From NCBI RefSeq assembly GCF_013394595.1, contig NZ_CP053348.1:3064001-3128000 (forward strand): a stretch of DNA of 64,000 bases. The letters are read 5' to 3'. Source of the stretch: Winogradskyella forsetii (lineage in GTDB: Bacteria; Bacteroidota; Bacteroidia; Flavobacteriales; Flavobacteriaceae). Position 1 is the first letter of the stretch, and the number at the start of each line of letters is the position of its first letter. Below the pieces are notes generated by a model, which was given only the letters and a program-made list of their open reading frames with translations, was not told the origin of the DNA and did no database searches. Positions 49,443 to 57,586 of this stretch are shown in pieces. The position numbers and the translations under genes were made by a program.

Positions 49443-51383
49443 TTATAAATTGAGGGAAATTGTTGTGCCCCTGTTTTTATCCGATCTTACAATTAAGTTA
49501 CCATTCATTTCCATGGCTCGTTTTTTCATGTTTTGAATGCCATTGCCTAATGCCACTTTAGTTTCATCAAACCCTTTGCCATCGTCAGTAATCTCAATTT
49601 GCATTTGTTTATTAACTTTACTAATAACGATATTTATGTCAGAAGCTTCTGCATATTTGAGTGTATTGTTAATGGCTTCTTGAATGATTCTATAAATATT
49701 CATGCCTTCTATGGAGGTAAATGTTTTATTAATTCCATCTTCAACCTTGAAATTGAAGGTAATATTATGAGACGCTAAATCAGCTTTATCGATAAAGTTT
49801 GAAATTCTGATTTGTAAATCTTCAAATGTAATTTCACTTTTATTCATGGCCCAAATCGTATCTCGAAGTTCATAAATGGTACTTGACGCAAAATTGCTAA
49901 TGGTACTGAGTTTTGTATTTAATTTTTCATCATTAATCTCAAAAGCATATTTCAAATTATCAATAGATGAAATTATAAATGTGAGTTGAGCTCCAATATT
50001 ATCATGTAAATCCCTACTGATTCTTAAGCGTTGTTCTTGTAATTTGTTTTGGGTTTCTATTTTTATTAAGGCGTCTTTGAGTTCATTTTCTTTTTGTAAC
50101 TGCTTGTTCTTTAATTCTTGTTGATTATAAATGAGATAACCTATAAGACTTAGAATCACAGCCAAACCAATAAGCCCAAAAATCTGATAATTACGTTCTT
50201 GAATGATCAGATCACTTTCAGCAATTTTGGCGCGTTGCAAAAGAATCTCAGTTTCTTTTTTTTCGGTTTCGTATTTAATCTCTAAATCCGCAATTTTTTC
50301 CGCATTTGTTTCTGAAAAAATAGAATCTTTTAAGTTCGTAAATTTGGATCTATGTGCTCTTGCCGTTTCAAAATCATCTAACATATAGTGGCTTTCTGCA
50401 CTTGTTAGATAAAGGTCCGCAGCAACCAGTTCGGTTTCAGGATATTTTTCAACCAGCGAAAACCCTTTATTTAAATACATTTTTGCCAATTTTGGTTGAT
50501 TGGTTTCATTATATAGGGTCGCTATATTATTGTAAGTGGATAAAAGGCTTTTTTCATCTGCATTATAGCCTTCGGCTCTTTCCAACGCTTTTAAATAGGT
50601 TTGTAAGGCTAATTCTAGCTCAGTTTTTTCAGAGTAGGCATTTGCCAAATTATCCAAAAGCCTATAATACTCCATTAAATTTTCTTTTCGTTTGGCCAAT
50701 GCTATACCTTTTTTGTAGGTAGAAATGGCTTCGTCAATTCTTCCTAAGTCCTTTAGGTTGATACCAATATTATTTAATGAGGCGATTTGCTCATTTTCCA
50801 TATTATATTTTTCCCTAATCGCTAAGGCCTTCTTATGATAGTTTAGAGCTTTTTTACTAAGGTTCATTTCTTGATAAATAAGCCCTATATTATTCAAAGC
50901 TATGGCACTAGAATCTTCACCACTGTCAGTTGCTTCATCCATCTTTAAGGATTGGAAGAAGTAATCTAGAGCAATCTCGTAGTTTCCGAGATTCCAATTT
51001 AACATTCCGAGATTGTTAATGCACATGGATTCTATTTTTTTAAAGCCATAATCCTGACTCATCTTTAGAGCTTTTTTATAATAAAATTTCGCTGAGTCGG
51101 ATTGTCCTGTGACATCCATATAAATACCGTGCACATTTGTCAACTCGTTTAGCCCAAAATTAAAATCAGCTGCCTTTGCAAGTTGTTTTCCTTCGTTAAT
51201 CACCTTCAAAGCTTTTTCTGTATCATTAAAAATATAACTGAAAGCAAGTTTGTTGTACATTCTAATTTTAACTGAATCATTTTCAGTTTTCTTGGCAACG
51301 GTTAGAAGACTATCTAAGTTTTGGGAAAATCCGAAAATTGGAAAAAGACAAATTAAGGCAATGAGGATAAGTTTTGTATTCAT
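49443..51383 (-). CDS. TPR-containing sensor histidine kinase (HisKA_3 type)
   Basis: A protein of 646 residues from the ATG at 51383, which begins a proper signal (LILIALICLFPIFGFSQ). The frame is open to 51497, but those residues precede the signal. Six or more periplasmic TPR units follow (GLMNWNLG-type repeats such as CINNLGMLNWNLGNYEIALDYF), then a coiled coil, one membrane helix (IFGLIGLAVILSLIGYLIY), the DHp with RDLHDNIGAQLTFI (His), and an HATPase (NGIQNMKKRAMEMNGNL). It is typical of Bacteroidota NarX-like kinases that sense a periplasmic partner. A truncated paralogue lies at 53430-53990. Confidence 0.92.
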   Translation of the reverse strand: MNTKLILIALICLFPIFGFSQNLDSLLTVAKKTENDSVKIRMYNKLAFSYIFNDTEKALKVINEGKQLAKAADFNFGLNELTNVHGIYMDVTGQSDSAKFYYKKALKMSQDYGFKKIESMCINNLGMLNWNLGNYEIALDYFFQSLKMDEATDSGEDSSAIALNNIGLIYQEMNLSKKALNYHKKALAIREKYNMENEQIASLNNIGINLKDLGRIDEAISTYKKGIALAKRKENLMEYYRLLDNLANAYSEKTELELALQTYLKALERAEGYNADEKSLLSTYNNIATLYNETNQPKLAKMYLNKGFSLVEKYPETELVAADLYLTSAESHYMLDDFETARAHRSKFTNLKDSIFSETNAEKIADLEIKYETEKKETEILLQRAKIAESDLIIQERNYQIFGLIGLAVILSLIGYLIYNQQELKNKQLQKENELKDALIKIETQNKLQEQRLRISRDLHDNIGAQLTFIISSIDNLKYAFEINDEKLNTKLSTISNFASSTIYELRDTIWAMNKSEITFEDLQIRISNFIDKADLASHNITFNFKVEDGINKTFTSIEGMNIYRIIQEAINNTLKYAEASDINIVISKVNKQMQIEITDDGKGFDETKVALGNGIQNMKKRAMEMNGNLIVRSDKNRGTTISLNL

Positions 51384-51595
51384 ATTGAAACCTGACAAAA
51401 GCATCAAGTACAGTCTGTGCTTTAAAACAGAAAACGTATTTGATGCTTTTTTAAACATATTGATTAATAGCATTTTAATATAAGAAGATATTTTCATCCT
51501 ACGTTGCTTTTTCGCTAAATTGAAATTTTAAGAGGTTAAGCGCTATTACTAACAACTGCAATAAATTACAAAACAACCCTTAACAACAAGATTTA

Positions 51596-52627
51596 TCACC
51601 TCGATTTGTCTAAAGCAATAAATTTTTTCAAGCCTGTAATTAAATCGTCAGACATTCTTGAGGTTACTGTATCCAATCCTTCTAAATACCACTCCTCAAA
51701 TTCCCCACTTTTTTTATCCAATTCCGCAATTTCAAATGGTTCTACTTCAAAATAAACGGAACTGAAGCTTAACCCATCGCGGTATTTATTCATCATTCCT
51801 GCACCAATTACGCCTTTGAATTCTTTACTTGTATCATCATCAATTGGCCCAACCAAAGCTGTTTCAATGCCGTGAAGCATCAAACTTTTACCTCGATTCT
51901 CCAAACTCACATTAATGGTGATTACCAATACCGCGTCTAATTCTAGATCTTCTGCTATCAATCCTACTGAGGCAGGTGCTTTAAAGTCCGATGAAACTAA
52001 TTTTGCGCTTAACGGATAAAATTCATATCCCGTTGCAGACAATGAGCCTTGAACCTCTAAATCCTTCTTAGTGAAAAATTTATTCAATTTTTGCAAGGAC
52101 TTAGATAAACCACTTAATTCTACTTTATTTACACCTTCTTTATAAATATTTGTTTTTTCTTCATTAGTTAAGTAGTCTTTTGGTTCTAGTAAAGAAATGT
52201 TCTCTTCCTCAAATTTAGTTTTTAAAATGGGTAACATATTATCGAGAAACTTGTCTGCAACAATATTACTTCCTGAAGCTGTTAAATAATGTTTTGAATA
52301 TAATGTTGTAGTGGTTGTTGAGAATGATGTCCTAGTTGTTGATTTGCTTATTTTAGTTATGGATTTATCCCAAATCTGCATCGTTAAAACCCCTATTTTT
52401 TTCGGGTTAGGTAAATTATCTTCAGATAATAAATCTTCATTTAGTAACCCTTTAAGCTGATCAATCCAGGTACTATTGTTTTTATAGCTTTTAACTAATT
52501 TATCCCATTTTCTGTCTTTCAATTCTGCTAAATCTTGAATAGATTTTTGTGCATCAATAGGGCTTGACATTCCTAAAAAAAATATAGCTAAAGCTGTAAA
52601 ACGTAGTTTTTTATATAATGATTTCAT
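51596..52627 (-). CDS. Secreted protein of unknown function
   Basis: A 343-residue protein with a signal peptide (FTALAIFFLGMSSPIDAQ). The mature part has a repeated strand pattern: KKIGVLTMQIWDKS, ILKTKFEEENISLLEPKDYL, LDAVLVITINVSLENRGKS. A Ser/Thr-rich stretch (KSTTRTSFSTTTTTLYS) lies near residue 100. The order of segments parallels the 356-residue protein at 54078-55148, though sequence identity is low. It sits between a lipoprotein gene and the TPR kinase on the same strand, so it may be part of the signal the kinase senses (inference). Confidence 0.6.
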   Translation of the reverse strand: MKSLYKKLRFTALAIFFLGMSSPIDAQKSIQDLAELKDRKWDKLVKSYKNNSTWIDQLKGLLNEDLLSEDNLPNPKKIGVLTMQIWDKSITKISKSTTRTSFSTTTTTLYSKHYLTASGSNIVADKFLDNMLPILKTKFEEENISLLEPKDYLTNEEKTNIYKEGVNKVELSGLSKSLQKLNKFFTKKDLEVQGSLSATGYEFYPLSAKLVSSDFKAPASVGLIAEDLELDAVLVITINVSLENRGKSLMLHGIETALVGPIDDDTSKEFKGVIGAGMMNKYRDGLSFSSVYFEVEPFEIAELDKKSGEFEEWYLEGLDTVTSRMSDDLITGLKKFIALDKSR

Positions 52628-52782
52628 AAGAATTGTATTTTAATATTGATTTTTTTCGCCCAAAATGATAGTCATAATAAAGTTCTTAAAAATTTTGAGC
52701 CAAAAGAAAAGCTGCATTCTTAACGAATGCAAGCTTCGCTAATTTTTAAATTTGAGTTTTCTGGCCTTTCTTCTAAACTTTC

Positions 52783-53322
52783 TTAGTTAGTAACTTGCTT
52801 CTGTAAATCAAACGACCCATCAGTAATTGTTTTCAAGGACTGATCTCCATTGACATTTTTACAGGTAAATTCAAAAGTCCCTTTGATATTGGTATCTGTT
52901 TCCTCTGAAATACTTATAGAGCCCACAGATAAATTCTCATAAGGTGCTTGCCATATTTCTGTGGTGGAATTTTGTGGATTACTTAAATTGACATCGGTTT
53001 CAGTATAGGATGCCACATTAACTCCTGTGCTTATTGAACCATCAAAATCATAAGTACCAACGCCATTATAACCGAAAATAGTAAACGAAAAAGCATTGCC
53101 ATCGCTATTAGTGGCTATGATTGTAAGATTTTGTCCATTATTGGCTAGAGTTGCAGAAGACGAAATCTCCATAGATTGGTAATTTGCACCATCTACACTT
53201 GCCACGAGTGTTCCCGAAGGCGCATTGCCTACACTGCCGCCATCGTCGTCTGAAGAACAGGATGTGAATGTTACTAATGAAACTATCATTACAAATAACA
53301 TGATTTGGTTGAATTTTCTCAT
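52783..53322 (-). CDS. Lipoprotein, DUF6252-like, copy A
   Basis: A 179-residue lipoprotein (signal ending in VTFTSC, Cys at residue 22, then SSDDDGGS, typical of surface-exported flavobacterial lipoproteins). The beta-rich mature part (GTLVASVDGANYQSMEISSS and following) resembles DUF6252 proteins. It is over 90 percent identical by eye to copy B at 55183-55719, and the identity continues into the upstream DNA. This marks a recent segmental duplication. Confidence 0.75.
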   Translation of the reverse strand: MRKFNQIMLFVMIVSLVTFTSCSSDDDGGSVGNAPSGTLVASVDGANYQSMEISSSATLANNGQNLTIIATNSDGNAFSFTIFGYNGVGTYDFDGSISTGVNVASYTETDVNLSNPQNSTTEIWQAPYENLSVGSISISEETDTNIKGTFEFTCKNVNGDQSLKTITDGSFDLQKQVTN

Positions 53323-53571
53323 TTTTTAATAATTTAAAGATTAATAATGAGACAAATTTGCACAATAAGATAAAGCCAAAACATACGATGAATTGCGTAT
53401 ATTTTTATAACTAATTGATTTTGTTTATTTTAAAACGAAATGTGAGGATGTTTTTTACGTAAATCATCAATTTCTGACTGTAGTTTAGTCAGAAAATCTT
53501 GATGTGCTTGCGAAGTTGGATTAAAAGGTCGATGCGCTTTTTTTTGCTTGAATTGAAGTTACCATTTCTGA
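52783..53571 (-). repeat. Segmental duplication, copy A (lipoprotein plus GSCFA tail)
   Basis: This block matches 55183-55982. It covers the lipoprotein gene, its upstream region and about 45 codons of the GSCFA gene end. The match ends at a GATGACGC-type point inside the GSCFA frame. Confidence 0.8.
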
Positions 53572-53990
53572 AGTTTTTAAAGCGTCATCATAATTGCCTC
53601 TGTTCCAATTGAACATTCCTAGATTGTTTATGCACATGGACTCTATTTTTTTAAATCCATGTGAACGACTCATCTTTAGTGCCTTTTCAAAATAATAACG
53701 CGCCGAATCACTTTTGCCCATGACATCCATATAAATACCATGCGTATTGGTAAGTTCTGTAATCCCAAATTGAAATTGAGCAGTTTCTGCCAATTGCTTA
53801 CCTTCTTCTATAACCTCAACAGCTTTCGTTAGGTTATTAAAAATATAACCGAAGCCGATTTCATTATACATCCTAATTTTTACAGAATCCTTTTTGGTTT
53901 TTTGGCAACAACCAATAAACAATCCAAGTTTTGAGAAAAACTTAAAATTGATAGACTACAAATTATAAAGGTGAGTATTAATTTTTTCAT
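53430..53990 (-). pseudogene. Truncated TPR kinase fused to a copied GSCFA tail
   Basis: From the ATG at 53990 the frame starts like the kinase at 51383 (MKKLILTFIICSLSILSFSQ, then NLD). It then shifts by one base in an A run (about 53900) and continues with SVKIRMYNEIGFGYIFN through the first TPR units to NRGNYD. At about 53571 it changes to the tail of the GSCFA gene (DALKTSEMVTSIQAKK). This tail shifts again at a T run (8 T versus 7 in the original) and ends at 53430 with HISF. It is a chimera of two genes, made by an unequal exchange. Confidence 0.85.
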
Positions 53991-54077
53991 ACTTCAGTAT
54001 AAATAAAAAGACATCAGATACCAAAAACTCAAAATGAATTTGTACCTGATGCTTTTTAACATTGACTCTAATATTAA

Positions 54078-55148
54078 CTACAATTTATATTGATCGAATA
54101 AATAATTTAACTGATCTTTAATAAAAGCTTTTCCAGACATATAAAGTGCCTCAGAAAATTGTTCTCCGTCCACCTCAACAAATTTTGCATTTTCAGATAT
54201 GGAACTTGTCCAACTTGTTACTTTGTACATGTTCCCAACATCGTATGACGTAGCCACATTTCCTTTGTTGTAGGATTGTACTTTTGTATCTTGAATCACT
54301 CCCGAAATGCCAATGGGCTTTTTAAGATAGCCTTTCCAAGTTACTTTTTTTAAACCGCTTCCTTGCGCTACAACAAAATCGTTTGGTAAGATATAATAAT
54401 CCTCTTTTCCTTTTGATTTTCCGTTTTCACTAGGTGCAGATACCGCCTTTTCACCTAAGGCAAGATTGGTTTTAACCTGTGCATTGGCACCACCTAATCC
54501 AGCAAACCAACTTCCGCCAGTTTCACTCCAAGTTAGTGCTAAATTTACATCAATTACTATGGCATCATCCAATTGCTTAGAAAGCATGTTGGTATTTCTA
54601 ACCAACTTACTAGCACCATTAAGACCTGGAAACAGACCACTTTTTTGACTTTTCTTTCCTTCAGCGTTTTTTTCAGAGGTAAAACCACTAAAACTAGTTG
54701 GTATAATTTCTAGCATACCCGGATTTGCACTTTCTCTGACCATAGGCCCTTTAAATGCAACTGATTTTCGATAATAATCTACGTCCTTAACTTGGTCACT
54801 AGTCATTATTTGAAAACCTTTGGCCTTTAGATCCTCTATAAACTCACTGTAAAGCTGATCTGTTTTTTGCTGAAGCAACTCACCATCTACACCCAACAGA
54901 CCAAGCGCTGCTTGCGATGTCGCTTCTGCCCTACCTTTTCCTCTAAATTCACGTTTTCCCTTGTAGTCTATATCTTCGCGATATACCTCGACCATAACAT
55001 TAAAACTATTGATATAGATCTTTTTAGAGGACTTCTTTTTTGGTTTTGTTCCAAAATTATCAACCTTGGTTTTAAATTCACCTAGAGTCTGAGATTGCAC
55101 TTGTGCTGCACATAGTACAACAGCTAGCGATAATAAAATTTTTTTCAT
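54078..55148 (-). CDS. Secreted protein of unknown function (copy B unit)
   Basis: A protein of 356 residues from the ATG at 55148, starting the signal MKKILLSLAVVLCAAQVQSQ; the ATG at 55178 would add ten residues. The mature part begins with Lys-rich KTKVDNFGTKPKKKSSKKIY, then a lipocalin-like run of strands (SFNVMVEVYREDIDYKGKRE) and GGSWFAGLGGANAQVKTNLALG in the middle. It has the same place and architecture as the 343-residue protein at 51596. It lies between the copy B lipoprotein and the broken kinase. Confidence 0.6.
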   Translation of the reverse strand: MKKILLSLAVVLCAAQVQSQTLGEFKTKVDNFGTKPKKKSSKKIYINSFNVMVEVYREDIDYKGKREFRGKGRAEATSQAALGLLGVDGELLQQKTDQLYSEFIEDLKAKGFQIMTSDQVKDVDYYRKSVAFKGPMVRESANPGMLEIIPTSFSGFTSEKNAEGKKSQKSGLFPGLNGASKLVRNTNMLSKQLDDAIVIDVNLALTWSETGGSWFAGLGGANAQVKTNLALGEKAVSAPSENGKSKGKEDYYILPNDFVVAQGSGLKKVTWKGYLKKPIGISGVIQDTKVQSYNKGNVATSYDVGNMYKVTSWTSSISENAKFVEVDGEQFSEALYMSGKAFIKDQLNYLFDQYKL

Positions 55149-55182
55149 GATTTTTGGGTTAATATTATTAAAATTCAAAAAC

Positions 55183-55719
55183 CTACATCGTTTGCTTCCC
55201 TAAATCAAATGAACCGTCAGTAATTGATTTTACGGACTGATCTCCATTAAGATTTTTACAGGTAAATTGAAAAGTTCCTTTGATATTGTTATCAGTTTCC
55301 TCTGCAATACTTATAGAGCCCACAGATAAATTCTCGTAAGGTGCTTGCCACACTTCTGTTGTTGAATTTATAGGATTGCTTAAATTCACATCGGTTTCAG
55401 TATAGGTTGCCACATTAACTCCTGTGCTGATTGAACCATCAAAATCATAAGTACCTACGCCACTATAACCGAAAATAGTAAACGAAAAAGCATTTCCATC
55501 GCTATTAGTGGCTATGATTGTAAGGTTTTGTCCATTATTGGCTAGAGTTGCAGAAGACGAAATCTCCATAGATTGGTAATTTGAGCCATCTACACTTGCT
55601 ACGAGTGTTCCCGAAGGCGCATTGCCTACACTGCCGCCGTCGTCGTCTGAAGAACATGATGTGAATGTTACTAATGAAACTGTCATTATAAATAACATGA
55701 TTTGGTTGAATTTTCTCAT
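55183..55719 (-). CDS. Lipoprotein, DUF6252-like, copy B
   Basis: A 178-residue lipoprotein almost the same as copy A (Cys at residue 22 in VTFTSC, followed by SSDDDGGS). It is a surface lipoprotein by the flavobacterial export signal Ser-Ser-Asp-Asp. It is encoded downstream of the GSCFA gene on the same strand. This is probably the older position, because here the preceding GSCFA gene is complete. Confidence 0.75.
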   Translation of the reverse strand: MRKFNQIMLFIMTVSLVTFTSCSSDDDGGSVGNAPSGTLVASVDGSNYQSMEISSSATLANNGQNLTIIATNSDGNAFSFTIFGYSGVGTYDFDGSISTGVNVATYTETDVNLSNPINSTTEVWQAPYENLSVGSISIAEETDNNIKGTFQFTCKNLNGDQSVKSITDGSFDLGKQTM

Positions 55720-55982
55720 TTTTTAATAATTTAAAGATTAATAATGAGACAAATTTGCACAATAAGATAAAGCCAGAACATACGATGAATTGCGTATATT
55801 TTTACAACTCCTTGATTTAATGTTTTTTAAATGTATTTTAAAAAGAAATATGGGAATATTTTGCGCTCAAATCATCAATATCAGACTGTAGTTTAGTCAG
55901 AAAATCTTGATGTGCTTTAGAATTTGGATTAAAAGGACGATGCGCTTTTTTTGCTTGAATTGAAGTTACCATTTCTGAAGTT
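55183..55982 (-). repeat. Segmental duplication, copy B (lipoprotein plus GSCFA tail)
   Basis: This is the source block for 52783-53571. It covers the lipoprotein gene and the intact end of the GSCFA gene. Confidence 0.8.
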
Positions 55983-56803
55983 TTTAAAGCATCATCAGTC
56001 AACCAAACGGTTTTAAATTTTTCCCAGATATAATCTATAGCAACCTGATTTGGATGCAACATATCAGCATTGTAAAAACGATAGTCTCTTAATTCATCCA
56101 TCATGATTTCATACGACGGAAAATAGTAAGATTGACGATTGACAATTGACGATTTTTGATTTAGCAACTCATGCACAGCAGCAATTAAATGCGATTTACT
56201 TAATGTATTTTCCACATAACCATCCTTAATGTGCCTTACTGGCGACACCGTAAAAATAAAATTCACATTCGGATTAATATCTCCTACTAAAGTGATAATT
56301 GCTTCTATCGATTCGGTAATTTCTTGAACCGAAAGCAACTCTTTTAAAAACTGTTTTTGTGGTAGTTTTTGGCAATTGGCAACAATTTTATCGGACGCGA
56401 TATACCTATACACCCAACTTGTTCCAAGTGTTATTATAACATGACTTGCACTAATAAGTTGATTGTAAGTCGCATCAATTTGAGCATTAAGCGTTTCTAA
56501 TAAATTCTCTTTGGAGGCATTATTTAATTTAGAATGCGCATCTAAACAGCTCCATTGTTCATTATGAAAGTGTAAATCGTCTTCAGAATAATAGTCTTTA
56601 TTTATGGAACGGGTGATAAGGTTTTCAATTGCTATAGGATGGAATAATATTCCGAAAGGGTTGACCTTAGACTGAAACTTATGATGCTCAAACTTGCTTC
56701 CTATATTTTCTGAGAAGCATGAACCAATTAAGAGCACTTTAGAGCTATAATCGATTTGATTATGAGGTTGTTTTTTGAGTGTTATTTTGGTTTGTAAATT
56801 CAT
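55838..56803 (-). CDS. GSCFA domain protein
   Basis: A protein of 321 residues from the ATG at 56803 (one at 56821 is less suited). The GSCFA family signature GSCFSENIGSKFE is near residue 30, followed by VNPFGILFHP. Later are SHVIITLGTSWVYR and FTVSPVRHIKDG, with DMLHPNQVAIDYIW near the end, the layout of an SGNH-hydrolase-like fold. Function is unknown, possibly an esterase. The stretch SSIVNRQ (encoded at 56131-56151 by seven-base repeats) looks like a short insertion. Part of the 3' end has been copied to 53430-53571. Confidence 0.85.
   Translation of the reverse strand: MNLQTKITLKKQPHNQIDYSSKVLLIGSCFSENIGSKFEHHKFQSKVNPFGILFHPIAIENLITRSINKDYYSEDDLHFHNEQWSCLDAHSKLNNASKENLLETLNAQIDATYNQLISASHVIITLGTSWVYRYIASDKIVANCQKLPQKQFLKELLSVQEITESIEAIITLVGDINPNVNFIFTVSPVRHIKDGYVENTLSKSHLIAAVHELLNQKSSIVNRQSYYFPSYEIMMDELRDYRFYNADMLHPNQVAIDYIWEKFKTVWLTDDALKTSEMVTSIQAKKAHRPFNPNSKAHQDFLTKLQSDIDDLSAKYSHISF
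56131..56151. repeat. Seven-base repeats inside the GSCFA gene
   Basis: ATTGACG, ATTGACA and ATTGACG follow one another (21 bases, hence in frame). They encode a seven-residue stretch in a loop region. Confidence 0.7.
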
Positions 56804-56806
56804 TTT

Positions 56807-56834
56807 CTCGCAAAGGCGCAAAGACGCAAAGGCT
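56807..56834. repeat. CGCAAAG-type intergenic repeat
   Basis: CTCGCAAAGGCGCAAAGACG and CAAAGG, a widespread dispersed element, lies directly before the GSCFA start. Related text is at 56970-57015, and an inverted copy (GCGTCTTTGCGCCTTTGCGA) is at about 57556-57575 before alaS's end. Confidence 0.6.
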
Positions 56835-57060
56835 TACTCTTGTACAATAAAAAATGGTTTATTTGAAAAATGGCTTATTATTAATGCTTTTTTCGTTCTG
56901 TCTTAATGTGCTTAAGAGATTTTCATTTGAAAGTTAATAATATTTATTCATTTTCTTTATATGAATCGTTTTTTCTCGCAATACCGAAAGTATTCGGCAG
57001 CAGAGAAGCAAAGGCTTACTCATGCTCAATAAAAAGGTTTTATATTCAATAATCAAAAAA

Positions 57061-57438
57061 TCAAAGTCCATTGACTATTCTGGTAATTCCTGTTTTGATT
57101 AATGGACTATTAAAATTAATTAGTAAACCTAACCTAAGACCTGATAGTTTTAAGTATGTTAATAATTGTTTTGGATGTACAGGATGGATTTCTTGTACCG
57201 ACTTAATTTCAATAATTACTTTATTCTCGATAATAATATCCGTTCTATATTTTAAATCCAGTAGTTTGCCTCTCCACGTCACAGGTAAAGGCTTTTGTCG
57301 TTCGACAATTAATCCTTCATTTTTTAATTCGAGGTACAGAATCTCTTCATAGACAGATTCCAACAATCCTGGCCCAAGTTCAACGTGAATGTGATAACAT
57401 ACGTCAATTACTATTCTGGATATATCGTTTTCTGTCAT
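57061..57438 (-). CDS. GxxExxY protein
   Basis: A 125-residue protein named for its motif, here ELGPGLLESVYEEILYLEL near residue 20. It continues with GLIVERQKPLPVTWRGKLLD, DIIIENKVIIEIKSVQEIHPVHPKQLLTYLKL and GLLINF. The ExK and preceding Asp resemble a PD-(D/E)xK nuclease core, but activity is not established. It is common near mobile or repeat-rich DNA in Bacteroidota. Here it stands between two dispersed repeats. Confidence 0.9.
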   Translation of the reverse strand: MTENDISRIVIDVCYHIHVELGPGLLESVYEEILYLELKNEGLIVERQKPLPVTWRGKLLDLKYRTDIIIENKVIIEIKSVQEIHPVHPKQLLTYLKLSGLRLGLLINFNSPLIKTGITRIVNGL

Positions 57439-57586
57439 TCAATATTTATTTTCTCTCAGTACCGATAGTATTTGGCAGCAGTGTCCCAAATGCATACTCG
57501 AACACATTATAATTATTTTCCTTACATATTTCCCAACAGTAAAAACGTCACGCTTTGCGTCTTTGCGCCTTTGCGAGCCTTTATTT

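Noticed and set aside
53138..53365. Cys/Arg-rich small protein opposite frame to the lipoprotein genes (also 55535-55762)
   Set aside because: It is a shifted frame of the lipoprotein gene; its similarity between the two copies only reflects the duplication.
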